From an uncultured Clostridia bacterium (GTDB lineage Bacteria; Bacillota; Clostridia; Oscillospirales; QAKW01), in the NCBI GenBank assembly GCA_944385895.1, contig CALWYZ010000004.1, positions 62,001 to 126,000 of the forward strand: 64,000 bases of DNA, given 5' to 3'. The notes under the pieces are model-generated. The model made no database searches, had not been told where the DNA came from, and was given only the letters and a program-made list of their open reading frames with translations. This document shows positions 1-9,774 of the stretch, piece by piece (position 1 is the stretch's first letter; each line of letters begins with the position of its first letter). The position numbers and the translations under genes are program-made.

Positions 1-1132
1 TATGGGGCAGATAATCGCTGTCCTCACGCGAGTCAAAGGCAAATTCCAGCACCTTCATACCCGGAAATCCGCAGTCGCTGAGAAGCTTTTTAACGTCATC
101 TGTCAGGTATCCCAGGTCTTCGGCAATTATAGGCAGCTGCCCGAGTCTGGCAGAAAGCGTATCAAACAGCTTTTTGCCCGGGCCTTTTCTCCAGCGTCCG
201 AATCGGGCTGTGCTTTCCCCAAACGGCACAGAATAGTATGATTCAAATCCTCTGAAATGATCGATTCGCAATATATCATACAGCTTTAAAGCCTGTCTTA
301 CGCGCTCCGTCCAGAATTCAAAACCGTCCCGGCGCATTTTTTCCCAGTCATAAATCGGATTTCCCCAAAGCTGGCCATCCTTAGAAAACGCATCCGGAGG
401 ACAGCCTGCCACTTCAGTCGGCGCCATCATCTCATCCAGCTGAAACTGCTCGGGATTTGACCAAACATCCGCACTGTCATAAGCTACATATATCGGCATG
501 TCTCCCATGATTTTTATACCACTGCCGCCGGCGTAGCGTTTAAGCGCTCGCCATTGCTTCATAAACAGATACTGAAGTACACGGTGGAATTCAATCTCCT
601 CCTGCAGCTTTACCCTGTATTCCGACAATGCCTGCGGATTGCGGCGCATAGCGCCCGTCTCCCACTCATACCACGGCTGCGCACCGTTATTATCCTTCAA
701 TGCCATGAAAAGCGCGTAATCCTCAAGCCATATCGCGTTTTCCGTGCAAAATTCGGAATAGTACTCGGGCGGATCGGCAAGAAATCTTAAAAATGCTTTT
801 TTAAGCACCTCATACCTGTTTTTATACAGTAGTCCGTAATCCGCAGCATTCCGGTCTGAACCGAAATCTACATTCTTATATTCACTTTTTTTTAACAGTC
901 CGTCCTTTTCCAGCAGGTCCAAATCAATAAAATACGGATTTCCCGCATAAGAGGAAAACGACTGATACGGCGAATCACCGTAGCTTGTGGGACAGACTGG
1001 AAGTATCTGCCAAATAGCCTGACCCGCAGCTTTCAAAAAATCCACAAAGTCATATGCCGCTTTCCCCAATGTTCCGATACCGTAATCTGACGGCAATGAA
1101 AAAATCGGCATCAAAATTCCGCTTGAACGCAT
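1..1132 (-). CDS. malQ: 4-alpha-glucanotransferase (GH77, amylomaltase), 3' end outside window
   Basis: Transfers alpha-1,4-glucan segments between malto-oligosaccharides in the cytoplasm during maltodextrin/glycogen metabolism. The 377 visible codons begin at an ATG at 1132, preceded by a GGGGTG ribosome site. The N-terminus carries the family opening with MRSSGILMPIFSLPSDYGIG and then DSPYQSFSSYAGNPYFIDL. Two of the three GH77 catalytic acids are visible: the nucleophile Asp291 in RIDHFRGF and the acid/base Glu338 in IIAEDLG. The third (in the THDN region) would lie beyond the left edge, so the gene is cut by the window and not broken. It is transcribed divergently from the dehydrogenase that follows. 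Family assignment is firm. Confidence 0.95.
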   Translation of the reverse strand, partial: MRSSGILMPIFSLPSDYGIGTLGKAAYDFVDFLKAAGQAIWQILPVCPTSYGDSPYQSFSSYAGNPYFIDLDLLEKDGLLKKSEYKNVDFGSDRNAADYGLLYKNRYEVLKKAFLRFLADPPEYYSEFCTENAIWLEDYALFMALKDNNGAQPWYEWETGAMRRNPQALSEYRVKLQEEIEFHRVLQYLFMKQWRALKRYAGGSGIKIMGDMPIYVAYDSADVWSNPEQFQLDEMMAPTEVAGCPPDAFSKDGQLWGNPIYDWEKMRRDGFEFWTERVRQALKLYDILRIDHFRGFESYYSVPFGESTARFGRWRKGPGKKLFDTLSARLGQLPIIAEDLGYLTDDVKKLLSDCGFPGMKVLEFAFDSREDSDYLPH

Positions 1133-1225
1133 TGATTCACCCCGATATATTTTATGTCTCAATGTATATTCTTGCCAGCAGCAGCGCGGTTAATCCATGA
1201 CTTCCGAATTATTTTCAAAAATATA

Positions 1226-1253
1226 TTGACATTACGCCGAATATGTATATAAT
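1226..1253 (+). promoter_or_regulatory. sigma-A promoter for ldh2/malic enzyme genes
   Basis: A consensus -35 TTGACA (1226-1231) and a consensus -10 TATAAT (1248-1253) are separated by 16 bases. Transcription would start near 1260, about 100 bases before the dehydrogenase start codon. That leaves room for the leader hairpin described next. Confidence 0.8.
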
Positions 1254-1280
1254 GATAGTGTAAAGCACAGAGAGATTTTG

Positions 1281-1320
1281 AGAGTGCACTTACCCCATAG
1301 GGTTAGGTGCGCTCTTTTTG
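1281..1320 (+). terminator. Leader hairpin with T-tract between promoter and dehydrogenase gene (possible attenuator)
   Basis: Bases 1281-1295 pair with 1300-1315 around a CATA loop (about 14 pairs, two of them G-T, with one unpaired T), followed directly by TTTTTG. This has intrinsic-terminator form but lies about 20-60 bases after the predicted transcription start and before the gene. It could be an attenuator or the end of a short RNA. No known riboswitch aptamer is recognised in the short leader. Confidence 0.6.
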
Positions 1321-1356
1321 TTTCTCTTGATAATTAATTTAACGGAGGAAAAGAAA

Positions 1357-2469
1357 ATGGCTAAAAACAATGTAGTAGATTGGAAAACAATCACAAATTT
1401 CGTGATCGATTCGTTTGTAGGTTACGGAATCCCCAGAAAAGATGCTGAAATATGCGCGGATATACTTCTGGAGTCTGACAAAAGAGGTATAGAATCTCAC
1501 GGTGTCAACCGCTTTAAGCCAATTTATCTTGACAGAATAAAGGACGGTATCCAGAATCCTGTCACAAATTATGAAATACTGAAAGAGACACCTACAACAG
1601 CAGTTGTAGACGGACATGACGGCATGGGTCAGGTCATCGGCTATAAATCAATGAAAATGGCTATAGACAAAGCAAAAGAGTACGGTATGGGAATGGTAGT
1701 TGTACGCAATTCCTGCCATTACGGTATTGCCGGATACTACGCTACAATGGCGTGTAAAGAGGGCTGTATCGGTATAACCGGAACAAATGCAAGACCGTCT
1801 GTTGCTCCAACCTTTGGCGTCGAGGGCATGTTTGGTACAAACCCGCTAACTGTCGGTATACCGACCGATGAAAAGTTTGATTTTTTAATTGACTGCGCAT
1901 CCTCCATAACTCAGAACGGAAAAATCGAATATTACGCAAGAATAGGCGAAGATGTACATCCCGGCACAATCATCGGTCAGGACGGGCAGCCAATTGAAGG
2001 CGATGCAGGTGAAGCGCTGAAAATGATTCGTAACGGCACCGCCGCGCTTACCACTCTGGGCGGTATAGGTGAGGCTCTGGGCGGTTATAAGGGCTACGGA
2101 TACGCTATGGTTGTCGAACTGCTTTCTGCTGTTCTTCAGGACGGTAATTACGGCAAGGCTCTTGACGGAAAAGATGCTAACGGAAACAAGGTTCCATATC
2201 ATCTGGGTCATTTCTTTATAGCTATTGATACAAATCATTTTCTGGGTGAAGATGTGTGTCGTAAAAAAGCGGGAGAGATACTGCGCGCTGTACGTAATTC
2301 CAAAAAGGCTCCCGGCGCTGAGAGAATATATACAGCAGGTGAAAAAGAATATGAAACCGCTCTTGCCCGTCATGACGGCGTTGCAATAAACGAGTCAGTC
2401 CAAAAAGAGATGATTCAGGTTCGTGATGAACTGGGTCTTACACAATATAAATTCCCGTGGGAAGACTGA
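1357..2469 (+). CDS. LDH2-family malate/L-lactate-type dehydrogenase
   Basis: NAD(P)-dependent 2-hydroxyacid dehydrogenase of the MDH/LDH2 (Ldh_2) family, which oxidises malate, lactate, sulfolactate or ureidoglycolate in the cytoplasm. The 370-residue length is normal. Family marks are SHGVNRF (about 47-53), GHDGMGQVIG (86-95) and the catalytic-His segment VRNSCHYGIAGYY (His121). I chose ATG 1357 because GGAGG lies at 1344-1348; an upstream in-frame ATG at 1318 sits inside the leader T-tract and lacks a ribosome site. The malic enzyme starts 61 bases after the stop, probably in the same transcript, so malate is the likeliest substrate (inference from context). Confidence 0.9.
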   Translation: MAKNNVVDWKTITNFVIDSFVGYGIPRKDAEICADILLESDKRGIESHGVNRFKPIYLDRIKDGIQNPVTNYEILKETPTTAVVDGHDGMGQVIGYKSMKMAIDKAKEYGMGMVVVRNSCHYGIAGYYATMACKEGCIGITGTNARPSVAPTFGVEGMFGTNPLTVGIPTDEKFDFLIDCASSITQNGKIEYYARIGEDVHPGTIIGQDGQPIEGDAGEALKMIRNGTAALTTLGGIGEALGGYKGYGYAMVVELLSAVLQDGNYGKALDGKDANGNKVPYHLGHFFIAIDTNHFLGEDVCRKKAGEILRAVRNSKKAPGAERIYTAGEKEYETALARHDGVAINESVQKEMIQVRDELGLTQYKFPWED

Positions 2470-2530
2470 TCAAACAATCCAATTTATAAAATATTTATGC
2501 TGTAAAACACAGTAAAGAAGGGGAAAAACT

Positions 2531-3703
2531 ATGGATATAAGACAGGAATCACTTCAAAAACATTATGAGTGGGGCGGTAAAATAGAGGTCGTCTCACGAG
2601 TTAATATCAACGACAGAAAAGATCTGTCCCTGGCATATACGCCCGGCGTTGCCGAGCCGTGCCTTGTAATAAGCAAGGATTACAACAAATCCTTTGAGCT
2701 TACACGCCGCTCCAACCTGGTTGCTGTCATAACAGACGGTACCGCTATACTCGGACTCGGTGACATAGGTCCTGAGGCAGGTATGCCTGTAATGGAGGGC
2801 AAATGCGCTCTGTTTAAAACATTTGCCGACGTTGATGCGTTTCCTATTTGTATACGTTCTAAGGACGTTGATGAGATTGTACGCACCATCTATCTTATTT
2901 CCGGAAGCTTCGGAGGAATAAACCTGGAGGATATTTCAGCTCCGCGCTGTTTTGAAATAGAAAGCAGACTCAAAGAAATCTGTGACATACCGATTTTCCA
3001 CGACGACCAGCACGGTACCGCAATAGTCGTAGCTGCGGCTTTGATAAATGCTTTGAAGCTTGTGAAAAAAGATATCTCTGAGATAAAAATAGTTATGAGC
3101 GGTGCGGGCTCCGCCGGTATTGCCATTGCAAAACATCTTATGAATATGGGCGCTAAAAATATCATTCTTTGCGGACGTCACGGAATAATCTGCGAAGGCG
3201 ACAGCAGGATCAACCCCGCCCAGGCAGAAATCGCTAAGGTTACAAACCTTGAACACAAAACCGGATCTATTGCAGACGCAATGGTCGGCGCAGACGTGTT
3301 TATCGGCGTTTCGGTTCCCGGTATCGTAACAGCCGATATGGTAAAAACAATGAACCATGACGCGATACTTTTCCCGATGGCAAATCCGACACCGGAGATA
3401 ATGCCCGATATCGCCAAAGCGGCAGGCGCGCGTATAGTCGGTACAGGCCGTTCGGATTTTCCAAACCAGATAAACAACGTGCTTGCTTTCCCCGGTATTT
3501 TCCGCGGTGCTCTTGACTGCAGAGCGTCATGCATAAACGAAGAGATGAAAGTAGCTACATCTTTCGCTCTTGCATCACTTATCCCGGATGATGAGATCAC
3601 CGAGGAGAACATTATTGCCCCCGCGCTTGATAAGCGCGTCGCAGAGGTTGTCGCAAAAGCTGTTGTTAAAACAGCGCACGAAACCGGAGTGGCAAGAATA
3701 TAA
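2531..3703 (+). CDS. NAD(P)-dependent malic enzyme (oxaloacetate-decarboxylating)
   Basis: Decarboxylates malate to pyruvate and CO2 with reduction of NAD(P). The protein has 390 residues, the short bacterial form without a phosphotransacetylase tail. Visible motifs are [11 protein letters not shown] (Tyr36), [17 protein letters not shown] (Lys91), [12 protein letters not shown] with metal-ligand acids at 133-134, FHDDQHGTA (156-164), a Rossmann GAGSAG (191-196) and [10 protein letters not shown] near the C-terminus. The ribosome site is AAGGGG upstream of ATG 2531. It follows the LDH2-type dehydrogenase and ends before a strong bidirectional terminator. The cofactor cannot be fixed by eye. 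Confidence 0.95.
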   Translation: MDIRQESLQKHYEWGGKIEVVSRVNINDRKDLSLAYTPGVAEPCLVISKDYNKSFELTRRSNLVAVITDGTAILGLGDIGPEAGMPVMEGKCALFKTFADVDAFPICIRSKDVDEIVRTIYLISGSFGGINLEDISAPRCFEIESRLKEICDIPIFHDDQHGTAIVVAAALINALKLVKKDISEIKIVMSGAGSAGIAIAKHLMNMGAKNIILCGRHGIICEGDSRINPAQAEIAKVTNLEHKTGSIADAMVGADVFIGVSVPGIVTADMVKTMNHDAILFPMANPTPEIMPDIAKAAGARIVGTGRSDFPNQINNVLAFPGIFRGALDCRASCINEEMKVATSFALASLIPDDEITEENIIAPALDKRVAEVVAKAVVKTAHETGVARI

Positions 3704-3740
3704 CTTATTTGCATACATTTCCTTTTTTCTCCAAAAAAGA

Positions 3741-3780
3741 TGAAAACGGTCGTTTAATAAAACGACCGTTTTCATTTTTT
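3741..3780. terminator. Bidirectional intrinsic terminator
   Basis: A perfect 15-base-pair stem (3741-3755 with 3760-3774) around an AATA loop is followed by T6. It sits between the malic enzyme (plus) and the flippase (minus), which converge here. The A-rich left flank supplies a T-tract for the minus strand. Confidence 0.9.
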
Positions 3781-3787
3781 AATGATG

Positions 3788-5275
3788 TTATTTGGTTTTT
3801 AATATCTTATGTTTTATAATGTCTGCATATTTCAAAACAAAGCGGTCACGCAGTATTAACAGCAGACTGAAATAGACTGCTGCTCCGACTAAAATCTGAA
3901 CAATTAGAGACAGAAGGGTTGAGCTGTCTATCAGCTTTCCCGTCCAAACAACACACAAATACATAATGCCGCCCGACAGGAAGTTACGCCAACAATGCAG
4001 ATACATCATGGGACTGAACTGTTTTCTCAGTACAAACATTTGAACGACAAGCACCGAAAACTCGGCTATAACAGTACCTATCGCCGCACCTGCCGCGCCA
4101 TAGGACGGTATCAACATAAGATTGAATATAATATTTACTATCATTCCGATAAAGACAGAAACTGTATACGGCTTTATACGGTTGGTAGGAATAAGATATT
4201 GTGTCCCGAACACTGAACTACCGCCTATAAACAGGATAATGGGACAAAGCAGTATTATTACGGGGGTAATAAGCTGAGCATTGGGAGTATCGGTAAAAAA
4301 CCTTTCAACAAATATACCCGATATCGCGGCTATGCCGAACATTATGGGCATACCCAGGCACATATACAGCTTGAAAGAGGAATGTATATATTCTTTGGCT
4401 TTTTCAAAATCGTTTTTCACATAGGTAGTCGCAACACGGCTTAGCATTACAAGAGCAATCGAGGTGACGACCGTTAATGCTATTTTTACTATTTTTTCAG
4501 CATTGTCATACACACCCGCCTGTAAATTCCCGTCATTTACCAGTCCGCCTATCATCACCCTGTCCAGCTGGGCATATACTGTAGTCGCTATTTGCGGCAG
4601 AAACATCAGCACAGAACGCTTTAAATGCACTTTGAAATGTGATTTATCCACAGCCAAAAAGCCATCGCTTGACAGCTTGGTTATCCAAAGTGACAGGTTG
4701 CCCAAAAGATTCATGCCTGTATATATCACAATATATAGCCATAAATCACCGGTATCCTTAACAAATATCAGGATAAGCACAAGTCCGGCAAGCTTTACTA
4801 TAAAATTGCGTACAGTCTGAAGCCGAAAATTTTCTATACCCTGATAATACCAGCTTATATCCAGCATAGCAGACGGTATTTCCACTGCAAACAGCGCAAA
4901 ATACAAAGGATTATACACATTGACTATGCCTATGACATTTATATTGAACCACACGAATCCAAAATAGGCAATCAGACTTATGATCAGTGTAAATATACGC
5001 AGTATTTCTATTTCCCAAAAAACACGGTTGCGCAAAGCGATATCATTTTTGCAATATGCAATTTCACGCTGACCGTACAGATTAAGGCCGACACAGCCAA
5101 ACATAACAAAACAGCTTGAAACAGCATACAGTATGCTGAATGTCCCCTGATTTTCTATACCCAGCGTTCTTGCCAGATACGGCATTGTGATGAGCGGGAC
5201 TATCAGCAAGAGAAGCTGATAACTCAAGCTGTATAAATAATTTTTTACAACTGAAACTTTTTTTTCAGGTACCAT
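3788..5275 (-). CDS. Polysaccharide flippase (Wzx/RfbX-like, MOP superfamily)
   Basis: Likely exports lipid-linked polysaccharide repeat units across the membrane. The 495-residue protein is almost entirely hydrophobic, with about 12-14 membrane segments. It opens with the family signature LIVPLITMPYLARTLGIENQG. It is the last gene of the minus-strand exopolysaccharide operon, starting 4 bases after the upstream glycosyltransferase, whose last codons (ATTGGGG) supply the ribosome site. It resembles the oligosaccharide-flippase group more than MATE drug transporters. Substrate is unknown but presumably the product of the adjacent transferases. Confidence 0.88.
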   Translation of the reverse strand: MVPEKKVSVVKNYLYSLSYQLLLLIVPLITMPYLARTLGIENQGTFSILYAVSSCFVMFGCVGLNLYGQREIAYCKNDIALRNRVFWEIEILRIFTLIISLIAYFGFVWFNINVIGIVNVYNPLYFALFAVEIPSAMLDISWYYQGIENFRLQTVRNFIVKLAGLVLILIFVKDTGDLWLYIVIYTGMNLLGNLSLWITKLSSDGFLAVDKSHFKVHLKRSVLMFLPQIATTVYAQLDRVMIGGLVNDGNLQAGVYDNAEKIVKIALTVVTSIALVMLSRVATTYVKNDFEKAKEYIHSSFKLYMCLGMPIMFGIAAISGIFVERFFTDTPNAQLITPVIILLCPIILFIGGSSVFGTQYLIPTNRIKPYTVSVFIGMIVNIIFNLMLIPSYGAAGAAIGTVIAEFSVLVVQMFVLRKQFSPMMYLHCWRNFLSGGIMYLCVVWTGKLIDSSTLLSLIVQILVGAAVYFSLLLILRDRFVLKYADIIKHKILKTK

Positions 5276-5279
5276 TGTA

Positions 5280-6260
5280 TTATATCCCCAATCTGCGGCG
5301 ATGCATTTTACATATCACAGGATAAAACAAACCGCCTGAAAATCTGAGCGCACGTGCTGTTTTATACTTTGAAAATCCTTCATACGCATCGGGACATTCC
5401 CTTTTCAGACGGGAAATAAAGTCAAATAATCTTTTTTTATTTGCAGAGCAGGGCTCAAACGACAAAAGAGTACCCAGCTGAGTGCCGGAAATATACACAA
5501 GTTTTTTAAGTATATACTCGGCAACTTCAGGACGTCGATGCTTTACCGAATTATAAAGCCTTACAATAGAAAACAGCATATCATCATGCATATTTATATT
5601 ACGCTGCATACTCGGCACAGACATGCTCTGCCCCGAAAGGCTGACTCTGTACATATAAACATTGCAGTCAACATACATAACGCTCTTGACGTATACTGAC
5701 GGAAAAAGCAGATACTGAATATCGGTGTAGAATCCGTTGAAAACCCGTATGTTATTTTTTTGCAGTATATCCGTACGGAAAGTAACGGAATGCATTTCGA
5801 GTGACAAATCTGCGCAAACACTGTCAAAGTCCTGTAATACTCCCGCTTTCAGTCCGTTGATTTTGACAAACCGCGTCTGACCGGTCTTATCATCAACACA
5901 GGTATAGTTGGTGACAACCATATCCGCATCCGTAGTCTTGAGCACATTCACATACTGCTCTAAACCCGTGTCGACCCAGTCGTCAGCATCGACCATGCGA
6001 AAATACCTGCCGCTTGCATTTTCTATGCCTCGGTTAACAGTAGACCCGGGACCTGCGTTTGACTGGCTGATAAGCCGTACCGTGCCAGGATATTTTTTTT
6101 CGTATTCCGCTACGATACCGGCGGTATTATCCGTCGATCCGTCATTGATGACAAGTACTTCAATATCGTCTCTGACGCTTGAACTGACAAATGAATCAAG
6201 ATTCTGCCGTATCAGCTTTTCCATATTATAAGCGGCTACAGATATACTGAGAACTTTCAT
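5280..6260 (-). CDS. Family 2 glycosyltransferase
   Basis: Inverting GT-A transferase adding a sugar from a nucleotide sugar to the growing polysaccharide unit. The N-terminal 110 residues carry the hallmark pattern: LSISVAAYNMEKLIRQNLDS, VLVINDGSTDNT, then the metal-binding DADDW at about 91-95. The C-terminal half (FRTDILQKN onward) is acceptor-specific and not diagnostic. The start codon follows directly on the TAG of the upstream polymerase gene, indicating translational coupling within the exopolysaccharide operon. Donor and acceptor cannot be deduced. Confidence 0.88.
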   Translation of the reverse strand: MKVLSISVAAYNMEKLIRQNLDSFVSSSVRDDIEVLVINDGSTDNTAGIVAEYEKKYPGTVRLISQSNAGPGSTVNRGIENASGRYFRMVDADDWVDTGLEQYVNVLKTTDADMVVTNYTCVDDKTGQTRFVKINGLKAGVLQDFDSVCADLSLEMHSVTFRTDILQKNNIRVFNGFYTDIQYLLFPSVYVKSVMYVDCNVYMYRVSLSGQSMSVPSMQRNINMHDDMLFSIVRLYNSVKHRRPEVAEYILKKLVYISGTQLGTLLSFEPCSANKKRLFDFISRLKRECPDAYEGFSKYKTARALRFSGGLFYPVICKMHRRRLGI

Positions 6261-7661
6261 CTATGCTTCTTCCTTGACCTTGTAAAAATATATGATATAG
6301 CCCAAAAACAGCCAGAACAAATAGCTTATAACATTATTAAAATAAACCAGAACTGACAGCACACAGCCTGAGAAAACACACAATAAAACAGTTGCTACCG
6401 ACAGCGCAAAATACTTGGGCTCATATTTTCGCGCAGCAGTCTCTTTTACAAGCAGTATCAGCACATACACAATAAGTGCCAGCATAATTACACCGCCTGT
6501 CAGACCCTGAAATACAAATACATCTATAAAGCTGTTATGAAAGACGTCAAAATTGGCAAGTCCGTTTATGTCTCCGAGCATATAGCTGTCAGGTATATTT
6601 TCGCTTACATATGCTACCGTATTGTTCCAGCCTATTCCAAATACCGGATTTTTCTTGAAAATTTCAAAACCGCTATTCCATATATCAAATCTGCGGTTAC
6701 TTATATCCCCCTGAAGTTCCTCTTCAGTTCTGCCTATAGTCGGCGCGTCTTCGGGTTCACTGTCCGTAATATCAGTATTTGTTTGGGAGGAACTGATGCT
6801 CTGCGAGATATGCTTCTGGATACTGTTATAACCTGTCTGAATACCGTTGAACATAATTACAGAAACAACAGCAGCACAAACCGAGACAGCAGCCGACTTT
6901 AAAAGATACATTTTGCCGAATTTTCTTATCAGAAAAATAAATAAAAATACTGCTATGCCAAGCATCATCGTAATATTACCGGTACGTGACGCCGAAAAAG
7001 AACAGTAAAAAAAGTTGGGAATAACCGATACCGCAAACAATACCCGCAGTACGTTGCTGCGCGTAGACAAAAAGCAGAATAATGCCGAGACGACAGCAGC
7101 GCTGGATATCACTGATCCATAATTGGGATCGGTATAAATACCGTACAGTCTTCCCCATGAAGCATAACCCATTACATAATAATTTCCGTCCGCACTGGCG
7201 TAAATACTGCTGTATTTTTCAATAAGAAGACCGATATTGATCAAATTCATAATAGTGGTTATTACTATCAGTATAATCCCAAGTATTATAAACTCACGGT
7301 ATACCATCTTCCTGTCTGTATTTCTGTTTATCCAAAACACACCGCCCATAAGCAGGCAAAACCAAATAAAATATTTAGCGCCTGACATAAAGCCGTAACG
7401 AATGTTTACGAGCACGGAAACAATATATGAAATTATAAAGAGTATCAGTACTGCGCCTTCAAAAGACCTTATTATCTGTTTTATTTCAAAAAGTCTTGTA
7501 AAGAGCACAACTACTCCGACAAGCACCGAAGCTGCCAAGACCAGTTTTGAAACAGCGGTACCCACTATCAAAATATTAAGGCTGAAAATTAGGTGTATCA
7601 AAAATAAGGCCTTGAATAACAACTGAGCATTTGCCCCGTATTTATCTATATAACGTTTCAT
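6261..7661 (-). CDS. O-antigen ligase/polymerase-like membrane protein (Wzy/WaaL family)
   Basis: A 466-residue integral membrane protein with about 11-12 hydrophobic segments. A large polar loop (roughly residues 280-350) contains TIGRTEEELQGDISNRR and GIGWNNT, typical of the Wzy_C/O-antigen-ligase superfamily. In this operon, with flippase and transferases, a role as polysaccharide repeat-unit polymerase is the best inference. It starts 1 base after the stop of the upstream GT4 gene and its stop touches the next gene, so the cistrons are tightly coupled. Sequence conservation in this family is low, so the call rests on topology and context. Confidence 0.8.
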   Translation of the reverse strand: MKRYIDKYGANAQLLFKALFLIHLIFSLNILIVGTAVSKLVLAASVLVGVVVLFTRLFEIKQIIRSFEGAVLILFIISYIVSVLVNIRYGFMSGAKYFIWFCLLMGGVFWINRNTDRKMVYREFIILGIILIVITTIMNLINIGLLIEKYSSIYASADGNYYVMGYASWGRLYGIYTDPNYGSVISSAAVVSALFCFLSTRSNVLRVLFAVSVIPNFFYCSFSASRTGNITMMLGIAVFLFIFLIRKFGKMYLLKSAAVSVCAAVVSVIMFNGIQTGYNSIQKHISQSISSSQTNTDITDSEPEDAPTIGRTEEELQGDISNRRFDIWNSGFEIFKKNPVFGIGWNNTVAYVSENIPDSYMLGDINGLANFDVFHNSFIDVFVFQGLTGGVIMLALIVYVLILLVKETAARKYEPKYFALSVATVLLCVFSGCVLSVLVYFNNVISYLFWLFLGYIIYFYKVKEEA

Positions 7662-7662
7662 T

Positions 7663-8751
7663 TTAAACTCCCAAAATACTTTTTAATTGTTCCTGCTGAT
7701 TAACAATATCATAATTCTTCAGAACATTTTTGTCAAGACTGGCGGGCTGTCTTTGTGAATACATGGAAAGTGCGGTTTCAGCCCACTTTCCAGGATCCTG
7801 AGTCGGCAAAAATACCAGCTTGGAAGACAGACTTACTTCCCGTGATATAGCATCTGACAAAACGCAGGGCAAGCCCGAAAACTGAGCTTCTATACATGTT
7901 ATAGACAATCCTTCAAATCTTGACGGAAATATAAACACATCCGACGCGCTCAGCAGCGCAGGTATGTCATCCCTGACCCCCAAAAATTTTATTCTTTTGT
8001 CAATGCCAAGTTTTTTTGCATATTTGCAAACCGCATCAAAATCCTCACCCATTCCCACCGACAAAAGAACACAGTTTTTATCTCTCTTTAAAATTTCACT
8101 GAAAACATCCATCAGAAAAAAATTGTTTTTCTGATAGCAGAAATGTCCGATATGAATAAATGTTTTTTCATCTGTAAGACCAAGAAATTTTCTAGTATAC
8201 TCCCTTATATTTTGGTCATAGCTAAAGCGCTTACCGTCGACCGCATTATAAATTATTTCAAAGTCATTATTAAACATCCACTTTCCGGCAACAGACGAAC
8301 AGGCAAAACGCTTTGTCGAATATGCCGAAACCGTTTTCTTAAAAAATCGATGAAGCATATTTCTGATAAGACGTACATATTTATTATGCCTGTCCACGCC
8401 GGAGCTGTGAGAATGGACTATACGCACGGGCACTGCGCAGAGCTTTGCCGCAAGCAGTCCTATACAGTTAAATGACTCTGAAATATTTAGATAAACACAG
8501 TCATAACCGCCAATTTTTATTATTTTTTTTATTTTCAGAAACTGTGACAACGGCTTTTTAAGGCTGGGTATTTCAAAAATCCCAAACCCCATACTGTTTA
8601 AATACTCATACATCTGAGGCGTTATTTTATCCGTAAGAAAATCTAGTCTTGCCCCGTTTTGGAAGGCAACCTTGCAAAAACCCAGCAGGTATTTGTCTAT
8701 ACCGCTATGTTTTCCGTCCTGAATAAACCCTATCAGCATTTTATTTATCAT
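7663..8751 (-). CDS. Family 4 (GT-B) glycosyltransferase, EpsF-like
   Basis: Retaining GT-B transferase of the exopolysaccharide operon; 362 residues. The N-terminal half has GIDKYLLGFCKVAFQNGARLDFL and the conserved HSHSSG stretch. The C-terminal donor-binding half has FIHIGHFCYQKN, IKFLGVRDDIPALLSASDVFIFP and the E-x7-E type motif FEGLSITCIEAQFSGLP. A ribosome site AAAGGG overlaps the end of the upstream GT2 gene. Capsule/exopolysaccharide EpsF-type enzymes have the same layout; the sugar transferred is unknown. Confidence 0.88.
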   Translation of the reverse strand: MINKMLIGFIQDGKHSGIDKYLLGFCKVAFQNGARLDFLTDKITPQMYEYLNSMGFGIFEIPSLKKPLSQFLKIKKIIKIGGYDCVYLNISESFNCIGLLAAKLCAVPVRIVHSHSSGVDRHNKYVRLIRNMLHRFFKKTVSAYSTKRFACSSVAGKWMFNNDFEIIYNAVDGKRFSYDQNIREYTRKFLGLTDEKTFIHIGHFCYQKNNFFLMDVFSEILKRDKNCVLLSVGMGEDFDAVCKYAKKLGIDKRIKFLGVRDDIPALLSASDVFIFPSRFEGLSITCIEAQFSGLPCVLSDAISREVSLSSKLVFLPTQDPGKWAETALSMYSQRQPASLDKNVLKNYDIVNQQEQLKSILGV

Positions 8752-8754
8752 ATT

Positions 8755-9744
8755 CTAACCCTTTTTGAACTTAAGATATATTCGCCATAATACGGAAAAA
8801 GTACCGTAGCCAAGCCCCAGCGCGTACAGAGCAGCTTTATCTCTTTTCGGTGTGCGGGGATTTTTCAGAGCGCTTTTTTTAAGAGCGCCGATACGCTTCA
8901 AAAGCTGTTGTTCGACCTGCTTGTCACGCATCGACGAGTTTACAAGCTGAGTCAGTGTCGATAGACACGCGTGCAGCTGTTTTCGCTGGGCGGCAGGGGC
9001 AAGATCCGGATATCTAGTGATGATATACTCTGCCATTTGGTCAGCCATTTCCACATAATCAAGCTTTTTTCTGCTGAATGAAATTGTGGTTATAGAGCTT
9101 GAGCTTGGGGATATGACATAGTAGTATTTGATCTGACAGCAGGATACGATCCTGTCCGCGCGGTCAACAAGCTTATATGTCGTGCCTGTGTCCTCATACA
9201 GCTTGCCCTCTGTAAACTCGATACCGTCGAAAAGCTCGGCTTTAAATAGCTTGTCCCATAACGTAATATAAAATCCGTCATTGTAACACATACGCTCAAG
9301 CGCCTGACGTCTGTCCATTACATGTACGTCGGTATCAGCGCACTGAGGCGCGGTCTTTCCCGACGGATAAACCTCCAGAGCTCCGCATGACGCTATATCC
9401 GCGTTATATTTACAGATAAGACCGTACATAAACTGCAGAAAGTCATCAGAGACATAATCGTCCGGATCAACAAATGCTATAAACTTACCCTGCGCGTTGC
9501 GCAATCCCGCATTTCTGGCAGCGGACACTCCGCCGTTTTTTTGATGTATGACCTTTATCCTGCTATCCTTTGCGGCATACTCGTCGCAGATCTGAGGACA
9601 GTTATCGGGAGACCCGTCATCGACAAGGATTATCTGTGTATTTTTATATGTCTGTGAAAGTATGCTGTCAACACATTTTTGCAGATATTTTTCCACATTA
9701 TAAATGGGTACTATAACGCTGATAAGCGGCAACTCATTTTCCAT
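8755..9744 (-). CDS. Family 2 glycosyltransferase
   Basis: GT-A glycosyltransferase of 329 residues. The opening segment SVIVPIYNVEKYLQKCVDS, IILVDDGSPDN, NGGVSAARNAG and the metal-binding DPDD (93-96) are all intact. The C-terminal part ends in a short amphipathic/hydrophobic stretch, common in capsule-type family 2 enzymes. A clear AAGGAG site precedes the ATG. It follows glf by 79 bases; that gap holds a 12-base-pair hairpin without a T-tract. With a galactofuranose donor made by the upstream gene, one of the operon's transferases may be a galactofuranosyltransferase, but which one is not decidable. Confidence 0.88.
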   Translation of the reverse strand: MENELPLISVIVPIYNVEKYLQKCVDSILSQTYKNTQIILVDDGSPDNCPQICDEYAAKDSRIKVIHQKNGGVSAARNAGLRNAQGKFIAFVDPDDYVSDDFLQFMYGLICKYNADIASCGALEVYPSGKTAPQCADTDVHVMDRRQALERMCYNDGFYITLWDKLFKAELFDGIEFTEGKLYEDTGTTYKLVDRADRIVSCCQIKYYYVISPSSSSITTISFSRKKLDYVEMADQMAEYIITRYPDLAPAAQRKQLHACLSTLTQLVNSSMRDKQVEQQLLKRIGALKKSALKNPRTPKRDKAALYALGLGYGTFSVLWRIYLKFKKG

Positions 9745-9774
9745 TTTAAGTTATTTCTCCTTAAGCTGTCAGAT

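Noticed and set aside
3178-3714. Minus-strand frame of about 180 codons across the malic enzyme gene
   Set aside because: It is antisense to conserved malic enzyme motifs and has Ala/Ser/Thr/Ile composition typical of shadow frames.
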